From: Acerihabitans sp047324305
GTDB lineage: Bacteria; Pseudomonadota; Gammaproteobacteria; Enterobacterales; Enterobacteriaceae
Assembly: GCF_047324305.1 (NCBI RefSeq)
Contig: NZ_CP178740.1
Location: 806,001 to 870,000, forward strand
Direction: 5' to 3'
DNA: 64,000 nt
Shown here: one piece after another, positions 63,054-64,000 of the stretch
Position numbering within the stretch: the stretch's first letter is position 1
Layout of the letters: each line of letters opens with the position of its first letter
Position numbers and translations under genes: made by a program
Notes under the pieces: model-generated
What the model was told of the DNA's origin: nothing
Seen by the model: the letters and a program-made list of their open reading frames with translations, nothing else
Databases searched by the model: none

Positions 63054-64000
63054 TCAGCCGTTGCCGTCCAGTAAATCCGCATAGGCGTCGGTTACCAGCA
63101 TGATTTTACCGATATGGGTGCTCCCTTCCATCAGCGCATGGGCCTCGGCGGCCTGGCGCAACGGAAAAGCCCGTTCGATCAGCGGCCGGATCTTACCCGC
63201 CGTCAGCAGCGGCCAGACCTGCTGCTGCAAGTCGGCGGCGATGGCGGCCTTGTCCGCCACCGGACGCGGCCGCAGCGTCGAGCCGGTATGGATCAGGCGC
63301 TTGGCCAGCATCTTCATCAGATTGAGCTCTTTTGCCGGGCCATCCTGTACGCCGATTTGCACGATGCGCCCGTCCATCGCCGCCGCCGCATAGTTACGCG
63401 CCACATAGTCGCCGGCAATCAGATCGACAATCACATCCGCGCCATGCCCGCCGGTCAGCCGTTCCGTCTGTGCGACAAAATCCTCGGTACGGTAGTTAAT
63501 GGCATGATCGGCGCCCAGCTTGCGCGCCGCCGCGCATTTCTCTTCGGAGCCGACGGTGGTCAGCACCGTGGCGCCAAAGGCCTTCGCCAGCATAATGGTG
63601 ACGGTGCCGATACCGGAGGTGCCGCCGTGCACCAGCAGGATCTCCCCTGCTTTGAGTTTACCGCGCTGGAAAACGTTAACCCAGACGGTGAAAAAGGTCT
63701 CCGGCAGCGCCGCGGCCTCCAGCAGCGACAGGCCCTGCGGCACCGGCAGCGCGTTGCTTTCATGCACCACGCAATATTCGGCGTAACCGCCGCCGGCCAC
63801 CAGGCCGCACACCTCGTCGCCAACGGCAAAACGCCCGGCGCCGTCGCCCAGCGCCGCCACGACCCCCGCGAACTCAAGCCCCGGCAGCTCGGAGGCGCCC
63901 GCGGGCGGCGGATAACTGCCTTTACGCTGCAACACGTCGGGACGGTTAACGCCCGCCGCGGCAACCTTGACCAGCAGGTAGCCGGGACCGGGACGGGGTA
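63054..64000 (-). CDS. NADPH:quinone oxidoreductase, zinc-independent MDR family (5' end outside window)
   Basis: The minus-strand frame is open through the right window edge, so the N-terminus is missing; at least 315 residues are present. It is a medium-chain dehydrogenase/reductase of the quinone-oxidoreductase (PIG3-like) type. The part near the edge reads GVNRPDVLQRKGSYPPPAGA, followed by LPGLEFAGVVAALGDG and the Rossmann motif LLVHGGTSGIGTVTIMLAKA with the NADP-binding loop TTVGSEEKCAAARKLGADHA. There is no zinc site. It probably reduces quinones or enals; the true substrate is open. The last nucleotides before the stop overlap none of the neighbouring genes. Confidence 0.9.
   Translation of the reverse strand, partial: PRPGPGYLLVKVAAAGVNRPDVLQRKGSYPPPAGASELPGLEFAGVVAALGDGAGRFAVGDEVCGLVAGGGYAEYCVVHESNALPVPQGLSLLEAAALPETFFTVWVNVFQRGKLKAGEILLVHGGTSGIGTVTIMLAKAFGATVLTTVGSEEKCAAARKLGADHAINYRTEDFVAQTERLTGGHGADVIVDLIAGDYVARNYAAAAMDGRIVQIGVQDGPAKELNLMKMLAKRLIHTGSTLRPRPVADKAAIAADLQQQVWPLLTAGKIRPLIERAFPLRQAAEAHALMEGSTHIGKIMLVTDAYADLLDGNG

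Overview
The window is a gamma-proteobacterial chromosome segment from the order Enterobacterales. Gene order closely follows the E. coli K-12 60-64 min region: yqcA-truC-yqcC / syd-queF-ppnN-xni-rlmM-ygdD-gcvA-gcvB-ygdI-csdA-csdE-tcdA-mltA-initiator tRNAs-amiC-argA-recD-recB-ptrA-recC-ppdC-ygdB-ppdB-ppdA-thyA-lgt-ptsP-rppH-mutH-ygdQ-ygdR-tas-lplT-aas-omr-galR / lysA-lysR. The core is GC-rich and its genes are full length, so it is not a strongly reduced genome. GC content, a large AT-rich ankyrin-repeat gene, a decayed group II intron and the loss of sdaCB and the fuc genes (next to xni in E. coli) suggest a Sodalis-like or related plant/insect-associated enterobacterium. That placement is inference, not a species call.

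Layout. 1-401: four copies of a 107-bp tandem repeat running off the left edge. 414-2021: yqcA, truC, yqcC. 2022-7784: an accessory insertion between yqcC and syd with an 886-residue ankyrin protein and a degenerate class-C-like group II intron lying just 3' of a perfect rho-independent terminator. 7785-18793: syd, queF, ppnN, xni, rlmM, ygdD, gcvA with the divergent gcvB sRNA, ygdI, the CsdA-CsdE-TcdA tRNA-ct6A module and mltA. 18969-19309: two identical initiator tRNA genes with promoter and terminator. 19339-37895: amiC, argA behind a pair of ARG boxes, the recC-ptrA-recB-recD recombination cluster, the ppdA-ppdB-ygdB-ppdC pseudopilin cluster, and thyA-lgt. 38091-45000: ptsP-rppH, a DnaA-box cluster at the conserved DARS2 position, mutH, ygdQ, ygdR, tas. 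44536-48848: lplT-aas phospholipid repair, an acetyltransferase and one OmrA/B-type sRNA.

The right third is more mosaic. A bisC-type molybdoenzyme lies between omr and galR. Between galR and lysA, adjacent in E. coli, there is a roughly 6-kb island: a GNAT enzyme, a UxuR-like GntR regulator, a lactose/cellobiose-family PTS (IIB, IIC and a divergent IIA) with a family-1 phospho-glycosidase, and a formate/nitrite-family channel. The IIC/IIA intergenic region has three TTGG-N4-CCAA palindromes that match the operator style of the UxuR family. lysA and lysR, a YdhP-like exporter, an unrecognised secreted protein and a truncated quinone oxidoreductase close the window.

The most notable items are the ankyrin gene and the insertion carrying it, the ABBA-patterned 107-bp repeat, the DARS2-like locus, the PTS island with its regulator/operator match, and an 8-codon leader ORF with a strong ribosome site ahead of the FNT channel. 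No entirely new multi-gene system could be demonstrated from sequence alone. All identifications come from reading the sequence and remembered family features; no database search was run.
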